This document shows positions 42,667 to 51,561 of a DNA stretch of 64,000 bases, in pieces; the first letter of the stretch is position 1; each line of letters starts with the position of its first letter. The translations under genes were made by a program, and so were the position numbers. The stretch comes from Kumtagia yinganensis (lineage in GTDB: Bacteria; Pseudomonadota; Alphaproteobacteria; Rhizobiales; Rhizobiaceae). The notes below the pieces were generated by a model. That model made no database searches, was not told where the DNA came from, and worked only from the letters and a program-made list of their open reading frames with translations. The stretch spans positions 434,001 to 498,000 of the forward strand of contig NZ_JBEBMH010000002.1 of the NCBI RefSeq assembly GCF_040081985.1. The letters are read 5' to 3'.

Positions 42667-45399
42667 TTAAGTAAATGCGTTGGGGAGTTTTAAGCTCAAG
42701 TCCGAGAAGCTGTTGAGCAGGTCCTTGGACATCTCCGCAAGATCGCTTCCGGTCATCAAAGTCCGGGTGAGGAAAGTGTCGGAACTCTCGACCGTCATGC
42801 TCGGCCTGTTGGTGAACATGAAGGGATCGATCTGCCCACCACCATAACCGAATTCGTCGAAATATGCTTGCTGTATTTTCTTTGTTTCTGCCTCAGCCTT
42901 TTTAGCCAAATCCTGCATGTCTTCATAGATGCTGGCGGTCTCAAGGTTCTTGAAGCCGGCCACCGCATTGCCGATGGCATTGGTCAGAGACAGCAGATTG
43001 TCGATCCGCAGGAAGGAGCTCCAGTCGATGGCAAGCGAACCAGACTGGATACCGCCGGCGAAGTTGCCGATGAACATCATCGCCAGGGTGGTGAAGATCT
43101 GACCCAGGGGACCAAGAGCCTGAGCAACCTTCTCGAGCATCGTGGAGAGCACCAGGGCTGCCATTGAATTGACGATCGAGCCGACGATCGCCGCGGTCAT
43201 TCCGGAAAAGCCGAGCGCCGAACCGACGCTCATATGAGTACCCAGTAAGCCAACACCCGCACCGCCGGTGAACATCACGCTGACGATCGCAATGACGATA
43301 ACGATCAGGATCCGGAAGACCCCGGTCTCGTACCATTTCTGCTTGTGGATCTCGTAGCAGTTGAACACCACGAAGACGCAAGCCGTGGCCATCTGGGTGG
43401 TGTCGACCAGCGACATATGCCGCCAGGTGTCATAGTGCAGCGGCACTATGAAACCCGACTCGTCGACATCGGCAAGAGCCTGCTTTGCCGTGGTCCGAAT
43501 GGCTTTGCCGCCATAGACGTAGTTCCGGTGAACCAATCCGACCACTTCCAGATAGGTGTAGCTGTCAGCCGTGCGCTGCCGGTAAATGCGGATCTTCTCG
43601 TAGACGTAGAAATCGTCGCTGTTCGGGTTCTGGATCCGGAACACCATGCGGGTGATCTCGTCGGACCCGACATACTGGAGCCAGCAATCATTGACCTTGG
43701 CGCCAGGTTTTCCCAGTCCCGTACCTTCGCCATCGGTGATGTAGGTCCAGGTCAGCCTGGTGTCATAACGGGAATTGATCTCGCCGGAACCAGTGATCCT
43801 GATACCGTTCGACGGCATGGTCTTGAACTGCGGCCGGGGCGGCTCCGGATCGACGTCAGGGGAGAATTCGTTCTGATCCTCGGAGGGCCGCTGCTGGCGT
43901 TCTTTCCAGGCCAGCCAGGCTTCAGCGATGTCCATCTGGGCTTCGACGTGATCGACATAGTCCTGGTAGGCTTCCGGTCCACCAATCTGGTTCACCTGCA
44001 GCTGTTCCAGGAACGTGTAGATGTAGCGCCGGCAGGCTTCCTCTACGACGTTGAGCGAGACGCCGAATTGGATATAGGCGTTGTCGATGTCTTCGAGATC
44101 GTCATTATCCTCGATTTGGTCGATCAGCTTGGTGAATTTCGAACCAGTGGCCTTCTTGTATGCTTTCTTGATCTGCTCATAGGCATCCGGATAGTGCGTC
44201 GGCGACAGGAAGAAATTGTGCAGCCGAACCGGCAGGAACGGGAAAAAATTACCGTAGTCGGCGCTCTCCTCGACCAGAGCATCGAGCGCAGCATTGCCGG
44301 AGCCGATCTTGTAGATCATCAGCTTCATCGGCGAATAGGCTTTGACGATGACGTCCTGTTTATCGACCTGATAGCTGCGGTCGTAGACGATCTCCTCGCC
44401 TTCGGTGGTCGTGGTCACCGTTGTCGTGGTGGTCCTGTCCACTCCTGGATCCGGGGTATCCTCGTCAATCACCACGTCTTCATCGACAACAACATCCGGC
44501 CCATATTCCTCGACCGTGGCTGCCTGGGTCTGGGTCATGATCTCCCGTTCGTAGATGAGCTCGTCATCTCCGCCGTAATAGAGATCCCGCTGCCAGACCC
44601 TGGTGAAGGTGTCGTAGCTGGTCGGATTGTATGAGGTGGTTGGACCGTCGGTGTCGTCGGAAACCTCATCCGGCCGAGCATCCGAATAGGATTTGACGAC
44701 ATGGGTATCGACCGTGATCGTGGTCGGCAGCGTCACCGGATGATTGGTGAGCGTCTCACTCATCAGTGTCCATCCTGTCGTGGATGGTAGAACACCGCCA
44801 TCGATGTCAATCAGCGAACCAGGAACGACAGCACCCTCGACCGTGTCGGTCGTGACGATGATGTAATAGGCATAGACATATTCGGCGTTGTGATCGAAAC
44901 CAACCGGCGTGAACACCTCGATCGAGGTATCTTCGAAGGTGATCGTGATCTCGTTAGCATCCTCGTCATAGTCGGCCGACCATTCGGTTTCGATGTCGGC
45001 GGGACGGTTTTCGAGGATCCACTGCTCGGCCCAATAGGCGTGATCAGCCTCATCGAGATCCACCCTCTGGGTCCATACAACCGTTCCCGGATCATGCGGA
45101 ATGACAGGTGAGACGAGATCTGGATCCAGGCTGGCCAGTGTCGTGAGCGTGCCGGTAGGCATCCCCACTTCACCATAGTTTTCCGGCTTGTTCGCCCAAC
45201 GATAAAAGGACCGGAACTTGATGGCCGGTCCACTGAGATAACCGTTGGTGATCGTCTCAGACATGCTGTCCTTGGTGCCGGAAAGCACGTTTCCGACCAC
45301 CAGGCTCTTCAGATATTGAGGACGATCCTTTTCTTCCCCCGCCAGGTTATAGACGACGGAGGAGACGACAACAGTCTTGTCTGGGCTGAAGAAGCCCAC
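42667..45399 (-). CDS. Large virion protein with membrane-spanning C-terminal region
   Basis: 910 residues. The N-terminal half is beta-rich, followed by an acidic/Thr-rich linker around residues 300-345 (VVVDEDVVIDEDTPDP, then runs of Thr). Helical segments follow, and a strongly hydrophobic region lies at about 698-790 (RILIVIVIAIVSVMFTGGAG, MAALVLSTMLEKVAQAL). It probably belongs to the ejection apparatus that spans the host envelope. Its stop is followed by 14 bases and the next structural gene, and its start abuts the repeat protein with no gap, so the two are co-translated. Confidence 0.65.
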   Translation of the reverse strand: MGFFSPDKTVVVSSVVYNLAGEEKDRPQYLKSLVVGNVLSGTKDSMSETITNGYLSGPAIKFRSFYRWANKPENYGEVGMPTGTLTTLASLDPDLVSPVIPHDPGTVVWTQRVDLDEADHAYWAEQWILENRPADIETEWSADYDEDANEITITFEDTSIEVFTPVGFDHNAEYVYAYYIIVTTDTVEGAVVPGSLIDIDGGVLPSTTGWTLMSETLTNHPVTLPTTITVDTHVVKSYSDARPDEVSDDTDGPTTSYNPTSYDTFTRVWQRDLYYGGDDELIYEREIMTQTQAATVEEYGPDVVVDEDVVIDEDTPDPGVDRTTTTTVTTTTEGEEIVYDRSYQVDKQDVIVKAYSPMKLMIYKIGSGNAALDALVEESADYGNFFPFLPVRLHNFFLSPTHYPDAYEQIKKAYKKATGSKFTKLIDQIEDNDDLEDIDNAYIQFGVSLNVVEEACRRYIYTFLEQLQVNQIGGPEAYQDYVDHVEAQMDIAEAWLAWKERQQRPSEDQNEFSPDVDPEPPRPQFKTMPSNGIRITGSGEINSRYDTRLTWTYITDGEGTGLGKPGAKVNDCWLQYVGSDEITRMVFRIQNPNSDDFYVYEKIRIYRQRTADSYTYLEVVGLVHRNYVYGGKAIRTTAKQALADVDESGFIVPLHYDTWRHMSLVDTTQMATACVFVVFNCYEIHKQKWYETGVFRILIVIVIAIVSVMFTGGAGVGLLGTHMSVGSALGFSGMTAAIVGSIVNSMAALVLSTMLEKVAQALGPLGQIFTTLAMMFIGNFAGGIQSGSLAIDWSSFLRIDNLLSLTNAIGNAVAGFKNLETASIYEDMQDLAKKAEAETKKIQQAYFDEFGYGGGQIDPFMFTNRPSMTVESSDTFLTRTLMTGSDLAEMSKDLLNSFSDLSLKLPNAFT

Positions 45400-47769
45400 T
45401 TATGACCCCAGGCCGAGATTGGTTCGGTAGATCCCCAGCATCTCATCGATCTCGAGGTTGGCAACCTGTGTGGGCGGCGGATACGCTTCATCGGTGGTCC
45501 GCTGCACAGTCCAGGCATCGAGCCACATCTTGACGGCCTTGCTCTCGCTGTCCCGGAGGTAGGACGTGATCTGCTGAGAGTAGAGATCCTTCTGCTTTCC
45601 AAGCACGCCGGTAACCGGGGTGGTGCCATCCATCCGGGTGTCCATGGTCTGGGCACGCTGCACCTCGGTCTGCTCGGTGAGCAGCGAAGCCTGCTTCGGC
45701 AGGATATTGGCGTTGGTGAACTCGATACCTTCGCCCTGCAGGAGCAGATTGGCGTTGGTGTTGTCGAGCCCGGTTTTCTGGGCCGGAAGGATGTTCGTGT
45801 TGGTGTAAGCCGTACCGATCGTGTCGGCCACAACCTTGTCCGTCTGAGCTACAGTTTGAGCCAGATTGGCCGGCAGCAGATTGTCGTTGGTGAATACCAC
45901 ACCCTTGGTCTGTTCGGTGGTCTGGGCAACTTCGGCGACAAGAGCGGCCTTCTGCTGTGGTAGGATGTCCGTGTTCGTATAGGTGACGCCTGTCGTCTGG
46001 GCAGTCTTGTACGACGTGTCGGCGAGGATCCCGTCCTTCTGAGCGGGCAAGATATTCGTCGTCGTGTAGGTCGTGCCGGCGGTTTCCGCCGTCCGGGCTG
46101 CGGTCGTGGCCAGGATGTCCGCCTTTTGCGAGGGCAGAATATCCGAGTTGGTGTAGGTGACGCCGGCAGTCTCGGCCGTGGTATGGGCCGTCTTGGCTGT
46201 GAGATCAGCTTTTTGTGCCGGCAAGAGATCCGTATTCGTGTACGTGATCCCCGCCGTCTCAGCGGTACGCTGAGCGGTCTGAGCCGTGATGTCAGCCTTT
46301 TGGGCCGGCAGGATATTGGCCGTGTTGTAGCTGGTGCCAGCCGTCTCGGCTTCCCTGTTCAGGGTCGTGGCTTCGATGTCGGCCAGCTGCGCCGGGAGGA
46401 TATTGTCGTTGGTATATTCAACGCCAACCGTCTGGGCAGCCATGTTGTCGGTCTGCGCCTCGGTGTGCGCCTTCTGAGCCGGAAGCAGGTTGAGCGTGGT
46501 GTACTCGGTTCCTGCCGTTTCCGCGGTACGGTTCGCCGTGGTCGCAATGATGTCGGCTTTCTGCGCCGGCAAGATGTCGGAGTTGGTATACAGCACACCC
46601 GCCGTCTCGGCCGAACGATTGGCCGTCGTAGCGATGATATCCGCTTTCTGGTTCGGCAGAATATCGGTGTTCGTGTAGGTGATGCCCGTGGTCTGGGCCA
46701 CCGTCTGCAACGTGCTCTTCTGGGTCGCCTCGAGCTGTGCGGGGAGCAGGTTGATGTTCGTGTAATCGATCCCTTCCGTTGTGGCGACACGGTTCTCGGT
46801 GGTGGCGAGAATGTCGGCCTTCTGGCTCGGGAGGATGTCGGTATTGGTGTACGTGATGCCAACCGTTTGAGCGACGGTCTGGAGCGTGCTCTTGGTGGTG
46901 GCGTCGAGCTGGGCCGGCAACAGGTTTGCGTTGGTGTAGTCGATACCCTCGGTCTGGGCTTCCGTCTGGGCGGTGTTCGCCAGGACGCTGTCCTTCTGAG
47001 CCGGGAGCATGTCGCTGTTGGTATAGGCGATGCCTACCGTCTGCTCGATCGTCTGAGCGGTGCCGGCTTCCAGCTGAGCCAGGTTGGCAGGCAGGATATT
47101 CAGGTTCGTGTAAGTGATCCCAGTCGTCTGGGCTACAGTCTGAAGCGTGTTCTTTTCCGTAGCATCCAGCTGTGCCGGCAGGAGATTTTCGTTCGTATAT
47201 TTGACGCCGGCGGTCTGGGCCACCTGCCCATCGTAAGTTGCATCCTCGGTCGAGATCTTCATCTTGGTCAGGCCATAGCCTGCCTCGGCAGTCGCCGCCT
47301 CATACTGGGTCTTCACGACCAGGAAACGGGTCTCTTCGAGCTGAATGCGTGCGGTGATCTGCTGGATACGGGCCGTCTGAACCTGCTGCTGAACCAGGAG
47401 GGCCGCATAATAAGCCTGGTCCTTGGAGAGCACGAACTGCTGTGCGGCCGAGAGAGCGGCGCCGACAACGCCGACATAGGCATCCTTGTACTGGGCACCA
47501 GTCATCCGATTCTGTTCGTATTCTACCTTCAGGTGCTTCGACAGGCTGGTCATCAGCTTGTCGAAGACACCATTGCCATCCACCTGGCCGGTGGTCAGGT
47601 CATCCAGCTGGATCTTCGGGATCTCGCTGTAAAGGGGTCCATCGATCGGAGGCTGCTCGAACAGATCATCCGAGATGTCGATGGTCGGGAATGCGAAGCT
47701 CTTGCCAGCGATAAGGTTCGCCAACAGGGTGTTGGCGAGCGTATCGGCACCGGATGGGATGGCAGGCAT
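45400..47769 (-). CDS. Virion protein built of 29-residue repeats
   Basis: 789 residues. A ~180-residue N-terminal domain (partly helical, VQQQVQTARIQQITARIQLE) is followed by about 19 imperfect copies of a 29-residue unit. The unit consensus is G[IV]xYTNxDILPAQKADIxA, then TTAxRTAET. The C-terminal ~70 residues are non-repetitive and contain the tail LEIDEMLGIYRTNLGLGS. Each unit has a Gly turn, a YTN-x-x-(I/L)LP segment and a helical part, so the whole may be a long regular rod or tube. Context and size suggest an internal or tail-tube virion component. It is immediately upstream of the membrane-spanning virion protein in the transcript. Confidence 0.75.
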   Translation of the reverse strand: MPAIPSGADTLANTLLANLIAGKSFAFPTIDISDDLFEQPPIDGPLYSEIPKIQLDDLTTGQVDGNGVFDKLMTSLSKHLKVEYEQNRMTGAQYKDAYVGVVGAALSAAQQFVLSKDQAYYAALLVQQQVQTARIQQITARIQLEETRFLVVKTQYEAATAEAGYGLTKMKISTEDATYDGQVAQTAGVKYTNENLLPAQLDATEKNTLQTVAQTTGITYTNLNILPANLAQLEAGTAQTIEQTVGIAYTNSDMLPAQKDSVLANTAQTEAQTEGIDYTNANLLPAQLDATTKSTLQTVAQTVGITYTNTDILPSQKADILATTENRVATTEGIDYTNINLLPAQLEATQKSTLQTVAQTTGITYTNTDILPNQKADIIATTANRSAETAGVLYTNSDILPAQKADIIATTANRTAETAGTEYTTLNLLPAQKAHTEAQTDNMAAQTVGVEYTNDNILPAQLADIEATTLNREAETAGTSYNTANILPAQKADITAQTAQRTAETAGITYTNTDLLPAQKADLTAKTAHTTAETAGVTYTNSDILPSQKADILATTAARTAETAGTTYTTTNILPAQKDGILADTSYKTAQTTGVTYTNTDILPQQKAALVAEVAQTTEQTKGVVFTNDNLLPANLAQTVAQTDKVVADTIGTAYTNTNILPAQKTGLDNTNANLLLQGEGIEFTNANILPKQASLLTEQTEVQRAQTMDTRMDGTTPVTGVLGKQKDLYSQQITSYLRDSESKAVKMWLDAWTVQRTTDEAYPPPTQVANLEIDEMLGIYRTNLGLGS
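45610..47226 (-). repeat. About 19 tandem 87-base coding repeats
   Basis: The DNA encodes the 29-residue units of the virion protein. Units differ by many synonymous and amino-acid changes, so the array is old rather than freshly expanded. The penultimate unit (LDNTNANLLLQGE) is shortened. Confidence 0.75.
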
Positions 47770-47796
47770 TTTCTACTCCGTATTCCCGAAATCGAA

Positions 47797-47817
47797 GATA
47801 ATCGACGAGCGATTATC
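47797..47817. repeat. GATAATC-N7-GATTATC inverted pair upstream of the repeat-protein gene
   Basis: 7-bp arms at 47797-47803 and 47811-47817, in the gap between the repeat-protein gene and the one before it in the transcript. It is a member of the recurrent GATTATC family. Confidence 0.55.
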
Positions 47818-47819
47818 TA

Positions 47820-48509
47820 TTAATCCAGACCACCCTTGGCAGCCTGTGACGCCGCCAGTCGGGCGAGCTCGAGTTCGGTGAGCTGCGGCAGGACCTCGAT
47901 CGCGAATTCCTTGACCAGCTTGCGCTCCTGTTTCGGACGGCCGTTGCTGTCCTTGTAGTTGCGGATCTGCTGGAATTCCCGTTCCTTGAGCTGCTCGTAG
48001 ATGATGAACGGGACATGGAACCCGTTCTCGCTTGCCTCGCCGTAGGGGACGAACTTGCGTTGAGCGCCGATCACCCGATTGGAAACCGTGAAGATCTCTC
48101 CCGGCAGATCCTTCTTGTTCGGGTTGAGGTTGGTGATGCGGATGCGAACCAGGCGAAGCGCGTCCATCTGCATCTGCTTGCGAGCCAGGTTGGCGATCTG
48201 CCTCTCGGTCAGAGCAGGCTTGCTTGCTTCGACGGCCGGAACCGGAGCTTCCTCGACCTGGCTCTCGCCGGCGAGCTTGGCGTTGATCTTGGCCTTGAGA
48301 GCCTCGACACCGATGTTGTTCGAGAACTGGACGCCCATGAGCTTGGCCCGCTGCTTCAGCATGTCGAGCTCGGACGGCTGAGCCGGGGTATCATCCTCTT
48401 CCACTGGATCGACGACAGGGGTGGCCGGAGCGGTCGAAGCTGCCTGTTCCTGGGTGGCTGCGTTCAGCAGGCCGGCGAAGAGTTCATTGGACGAAGAGGG
48501 CGTTGTCAT
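47820..48509 (-). CDS. Structural/scaffold-associated protein with SAP/HeH-like motif
   Basis: 229 residues from the ATG at 48509. The N-terminus is low-complexity (Ala/Pro/Thr/Glu). LKQRAKLMGVQFSNNIGVEA with the following LKAKINAKL matches the short helix-extended-loop-helix (SAP/HeH) motif often found in phage capsid-region proteins. The C-terminal part is beta-rich and basic. It sits directly downstream of the major capsid gene, where N4 has gp55. The role is uncertain. Confidence 0.6.
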   Translation of the reverse strand: MTTPSSSNELFAGLLNAATQEQAASTAPATPVVDPVEEDDTPAQPSELDMLKQRAKLMGVQFSNNIGVEALKAKINAKLAGESQVEEAPVPAVEASKPALTERQIANLARKQMQMDALRLVRIRITNLNPNKKDLPGEIFTVSNRVIGAQRKFVPYGEASENGFHVPFIIYEQLKEREFQQIRNYKDSNGRPKQERKLVKEFAIEVLPQLTELELARLAASQAAKGGLD

Positions 48510-48550
48510 ATCATTATCTTTCAAAATGAAGGTTTGCTTTTCAAGAAAAT

Positions 48551-48577
48551 GGGGGACAGAGCCTGAACTCTGCCCCC
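48551..48577 (-). terminator. Strong hairpin after the major capsid gene
   Basis: GGGGG-A-CAGAG and CTCTG-CCCCC form a 10-bp stem with a single bulge. On the minus strand it is followed by ATTTTC. It is probably a partial terminator that keeps capsid protein levels above downstream genes. Confidence 0.7.
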
Positions 48578-48606
48578 CGCTGTAAGACCCGACGCAACAG
48601 GTCCTA

Positions 48607-49818
48607 TTAGATCGGCGCCACCGTCTTGATCAGGCCGATGCGCTCCGGACGCTTGGTCAGGAAGCCGTACCACCAGGAGATCGAGCTGAAGCCCGTCTTG
48701 CCGTAGGGGTCGTTGCGATCCGCCGTCTGGAGACCCGGCATCTTGGTCATGACGTTGAACTTGACCGTCTTGCCGTCGGTCTGGAAACCGATGGTGGTCC
48801 AGCTGTCGTCGCCGAGCACGAGCATCGGGTAGATGTCGTACTTGTCGTTGCCGCCGACGGTCGTGGTGCGATAACCGTCATTGTCGACCACCGTGGCACC
48901 GGCGCCTGCCCAATGCAGCATTTCCGGCACCTGGATGATGCGGAAGTGATGGATCGTGCCGATCTCGCCGTTGAGGATGGTGCCGGCATCGCCGTAGTGC
49001 TGGACTGCGATGAACGCCTGGTTGTCGAACAGGTCCTTCATGCCCATCAGCAGCGGAACCAGCTCCGAACCGACGAACATGACACGAGCCGCCGGAAGCG
49101 TCTTGGTGTCGACCAGGCGGGAGCCCGTGATCACCTTGGTATGCTTCGGGGTGCGGTTGTCGGTCAGGATCTGGTCCAGACGCATCAGGTCGTTGTAGTC
49201 GACGATTGCCGCCGCACGGCCACCGAGGACTTCACCGGCAACCTGGCCGTTGTTCGTTGCACCACCTGCGAAGTGGATGACGCCGGCATTGGTCACCAGG
49301 TCGATCTGCAGAGCGGCTTCCGTCATCTGTACGGCGCCGGTCATGAGTTCGCGGCTCAGATGATCCATCAGACCATCGTCGCTGTCGAAGTCGATCGAGT
49401 CCTTGGTGAACTCGGTGAAGAAACCGAATTCCGAGATCGTGCCTTCCCGCTGGATACGGGTGAAGCCGACACGGTTGACGCGGCCACCATTCTCGGTGAG
49501 CGTCGGCAGTTTCGAGGTGATCGTGCCGATGTCCTTCGACGAACCGTAAAGGTTGCCGTTGGCGATCGTGGCGCCGGCCGCATCGATACCCATGTCGTTG
49601 ATATTGCGATCGTCGAGCAGGGGGACGTACTCGTAGAGACGGATCGCCTTACCGAAATGCTTCGGCATCGACACCGTGTCGGCGAGCGGCATGAAATACT
49701 GCTCCTTGCGGGCAGTGATGATGGACTTCTTCAGCCAGAAGAAGGTCTGCATCTGGTTGGCGTTACCGCCACCGTCGATGTCGGACTTGCTGCCCGGAGG
49801 GGCGTTGTAATTCAACAT
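48607..49818 (-). CDS. Major capsid protein (N4 gp56-like)
   Basis: 403 residues, matching the size of N4-like capsid proteins. It starts MLNYNAPPGSKSDIDGGGNA and has the layout of an HK97-fold shell protein. An N-terminal arm is followed by a spine-helix region (ELMTGAVQMTEAALQIDLV) and a C-terminal beta-rich part (PMLVLGDDSWTTIGFQTDGK). It has a strong AGGAG site and is bounded by a hairpin downstream, as expected for the most abundant virion protein. It lies between the scaffold-like gene and the 229-residue gene, as in N4. Identification rests on sequence feel, size and synteny. Confidence 0.85.
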   Translation of the reverse strand: MLNYNAPPGSKSDIDGGGNANQMQTFFWLKKSIITARKEQYFMPLADTVSMPKHFGKAIRLYEYVPLLDDRNINDMGIDAAGATIANGNLYGSSKDIGTITSKLPTLTENGGRVNRVGFTRIQREGTISEFGFFTEFTKDSIDFDSDDGLMDHLSRELMTGAVQMTEAALQIDLVTNAGVIHFAGGATNNGQVAGEVLGGRAAAIVDYNDLMRLDQILTDNRTPKHTKVITGSRLVDTKTLPAARVMFVGSELVPLLMGMKDLFDNQAFIAVQHYGDAGTILNGEIGTIHHFRIIQVPEMLHWAGAGATVVDNDGYRTTTVGGNDKYDIYPMLVLGDDSWTTIGFQTDGKTVKFNVMTKMPGLQTADRNDPYGKTGFSSISWWYGFLTKRPERIGLIKTVAPI

Positions 49819-49847
49819 TTCGAAATCTCCTGGCCGCCAGGATGTGC

Positions 49848-51098
49848 CTAGAAGCGGCCCTCAAACTGTTTCAAAAATTCGTCATCCGACATTGCGAGCG
49901 GATTGACGGTGATCGGCTTTCCGCGAACCGTTGCTCCCTTGGGGGGAGCCGCCGCATTGGCCTGAGCACCGTTCGCAGCTTGAGGCTTCGGCGTGGCTGC
50001 CCTTTTAGCGATCACTTGTGGCTGCGGCGCAATTGCCGGCTGTGTCTGGATCTGCTGATCAGGTGACTTCGGAAACAGCATGTTTCCGACGTGCCGATAG
50101 GCCGTGAGGAACGGCGTAGTCTGGGGGATGTAGCCGAGGGTCTTCAGGCGGTCGATTTCAGTCGTGATCTTGGCGTAGGTGCCGTCTTCACGCTGAGATT
50201 GGATGACGCCTAGAATTTCTGGCTCTTCGTAAAGATCATCCTTGCTCTTGTCGTCCCACGTCTGATTGATGTGGCGGAGCGTTTCCTGGCCGGCGTCTGA
50301 GGACCCGATGTCCTGTAGAGCCGAAGTGAACGCCACCTCCTTATCACTGACAGCGTGATTAACCGGCCGATAATTTACATTATCTCCGGTATTAAGATCA
50401 AGGGGGTCAATACCCGCATCCTTGATTAATTTCTTAATCGCATCGGGATTTTTGTTGTTAATCTCGATGAGATAGGACAGCTTGCCCTCGTCGAGCAGGT
50501 CATGCTTCTCGAGCATGCGCAGCGTCTTCATGTGGGGCTGCATGTCCTGGATCTTCTTGCCGTAGCCGACGCCCATCTGCATCAGCCGCAGCGCTTCCTC
50601 CGGAGTTTTGAGCTCGAAGGTTTTACCGTTCGCCTTGAACGGCTTCATCATCTGGTCGTGGAAAGCCTTGTAATCGATCGGCTTTGCTTCGGCCTGAGCC
50701 GGTTCCTGTGCCTGCGGCGAACCAGGGGAAGCAGCATTCTTGTCCGCACCGGCCGAAGCAACGGGAGCTGCAGCCTTGCCTGGTTCAGCGGCCTTGCCAG
50801 TGTCGGCCGGCAGATTTGCGGGAGTGGCTGCTGCCGGGGTCTCAGAACCAGGAGCAGCAACAGGCTCGGCGCCATCAGCGGCAGCAGCATCGGATCCCTC
50901 GACCTTGCTTTCTTCCGTTACTTCCTCGACCGCGGCAGGAGGATCCTGCTCAGCAGTGGCAACCGGGGTTTCTTCGCCAGCGGCCGGAGCCTCAGCTGCC
51001 GGCACTCCAGGCGCATTGAGCTTCAGGAAGTCGTCGTCGGACATTCCCAGAAAATCAGGGCTGGTCTCAGCACCAGCAGCTGTGGCTTCGGTCGTCAT
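49848..51098 (-). CDS. Scaffold-like protein (N4 gp57-like)
   Basis: 416 residues. The first ~125 are a low-complexity Ala/Pro/Glu region. The middle is helical and charged (MMKPFKANGKTFELKTPEEA, KMLQPHMKTLRMLEKHD-like). The end is again Pro/Ala/Lys-rich, with a short motif (SDDEFLKQF) that nearly repeats the N-terminal SDDDFLKLN. Such layouts are typical of capsid scaffolding proteins placed just upstream of the capsid gene in the transcript. An AT-rich patch with a GATAAT/ATTATC hairpin (50369-50384) lies inside it. Confidence 0.68.
   Translation of the reverse strand: MTTEATAAGAETSPDFLGMSDDDFLKLNAPGVPAAEAPAAGEETPVATAEQDPPAAVEEVTEESKVEGSDAAAADGAEPVAAPGSETPAAATPANLPADTGKAAEPGKAAAPVASAGADKNAASPGSPQAQEPAQAEAKPIDYKAFHDQMMKPFKANGKTFELKTPEEALRLMQMGVGYGKKIQDMQPHMKTLRMLEKHDLLDEGKLSYLIEINNKNPDAIKKLIKDAGIDPLDLNTGDNVNYRPVNHAVSDKEVAFTSALQDIGSSDAGQETLRHINQTWDDKSKDDLYEEPEILGVIQSQREDGTYAKITTEIDRLKTLGYIPQTTPFLTAYRHVGNMLFPKSPDQQIQTQPAIAPQPQVIAKRAATPKPQAANGAQANAAAPPKGATVRGKPITVNPLAMSDDEFLKQFEGRF
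50369..50384. repeat. GATAAT-TTAC-ATTATC hairpin inside the scaffold gene
   Basis: A 6-bp perfect stem with a four-base loop in an AT-rich patch (about 50340-50460) within GC-rich coding sequence. Confidence 0.55.
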
Positions 51099-51100
51099 GA

Positions 51101-51481
51101 TCAGACCTCGATCTCAGTGCCGGCGTAGGTGAAGGACTCAGCCTGAGCTGCGTCAGCAGCTTCTGCCCGGAGCTCATCGAGAAGCTCCTTCGCCTCCCCC
51201 AGCTCACCCTCGGCATTGTTGCCCATCATGATGATGGCATTGATCCAGCGCTTGAGATGGCCGGCGGCCTGGGCTGCCGCCAAAGCATCGGCACGGTCCT
51301 GAAGGCTGATACCCGGCTGGGTCGACAGGTGAGTGTAACGAGAGCACTCATCCTTCATGAAACCTTCGACGATCAGCTTCTTGAATTCGCGGTTGTTAGT
51401 CAGCTTGACCATCATGTCGCGCTGTTCGACGACGGCCTTAGCCTCCTCGATCTGGCGCTCCAGCTGTACGATTTCCGACAT
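51101..51481 (-). CDS. Small helical protein between portal and scaffold
   Basis: 126 residues, mostly helical. It has a coiled-coil-like N-terminus (IVQLERQIEEAKAVVEQRDM) and C-terminus (ELGEAKELLDELRAEAADAA). It ends two bases before the scaffold-like gene, so they are co-translated. The place matches N4 gp58, an uncharacterised small protein. It probably has an assembly role. Confidence 0.62.
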   Translation of the reverse strand: MSEIVQLERQIEEAKAVVEQRDMMVKLTNNREFKKLIVEGFMKDECSRYTHLSTQPGISLQDRADALAAAQAAGHLKRWINAIIMMGNNAEGELGEAKELLDELRAEAADAAQAESFTYAGTEIEV

Positions 51482-51528
51482 AATACGTCCTATTTCAAAA
51501 TGGGTTTAGTTCGCGATTATATGTTTAT

Positions 51529-51549
51529 GACCGGAGATAATCCCCGGTC
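51529..51549. repeat. GACCGG/CCGGTC hairpin with GATAATC loop
   Basis: A 6-bp GC stem between the portal gene and the next late gene, with a GATAATC copy in its loop. There is no T-run on the minus strand, so it is a processing or pausing element rather than a clear terminator. Confidence 0.5.
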
Positions 51550-51561
51550 AAGTGCTTTTAA

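Noticed and set aside
45610..47226. CRISPR array
   Set aside because: The 87-base periodic DNA is coding sequence for the 29-residue protein repeats, with no conserved repeat/spacer alternation; no other array is present.
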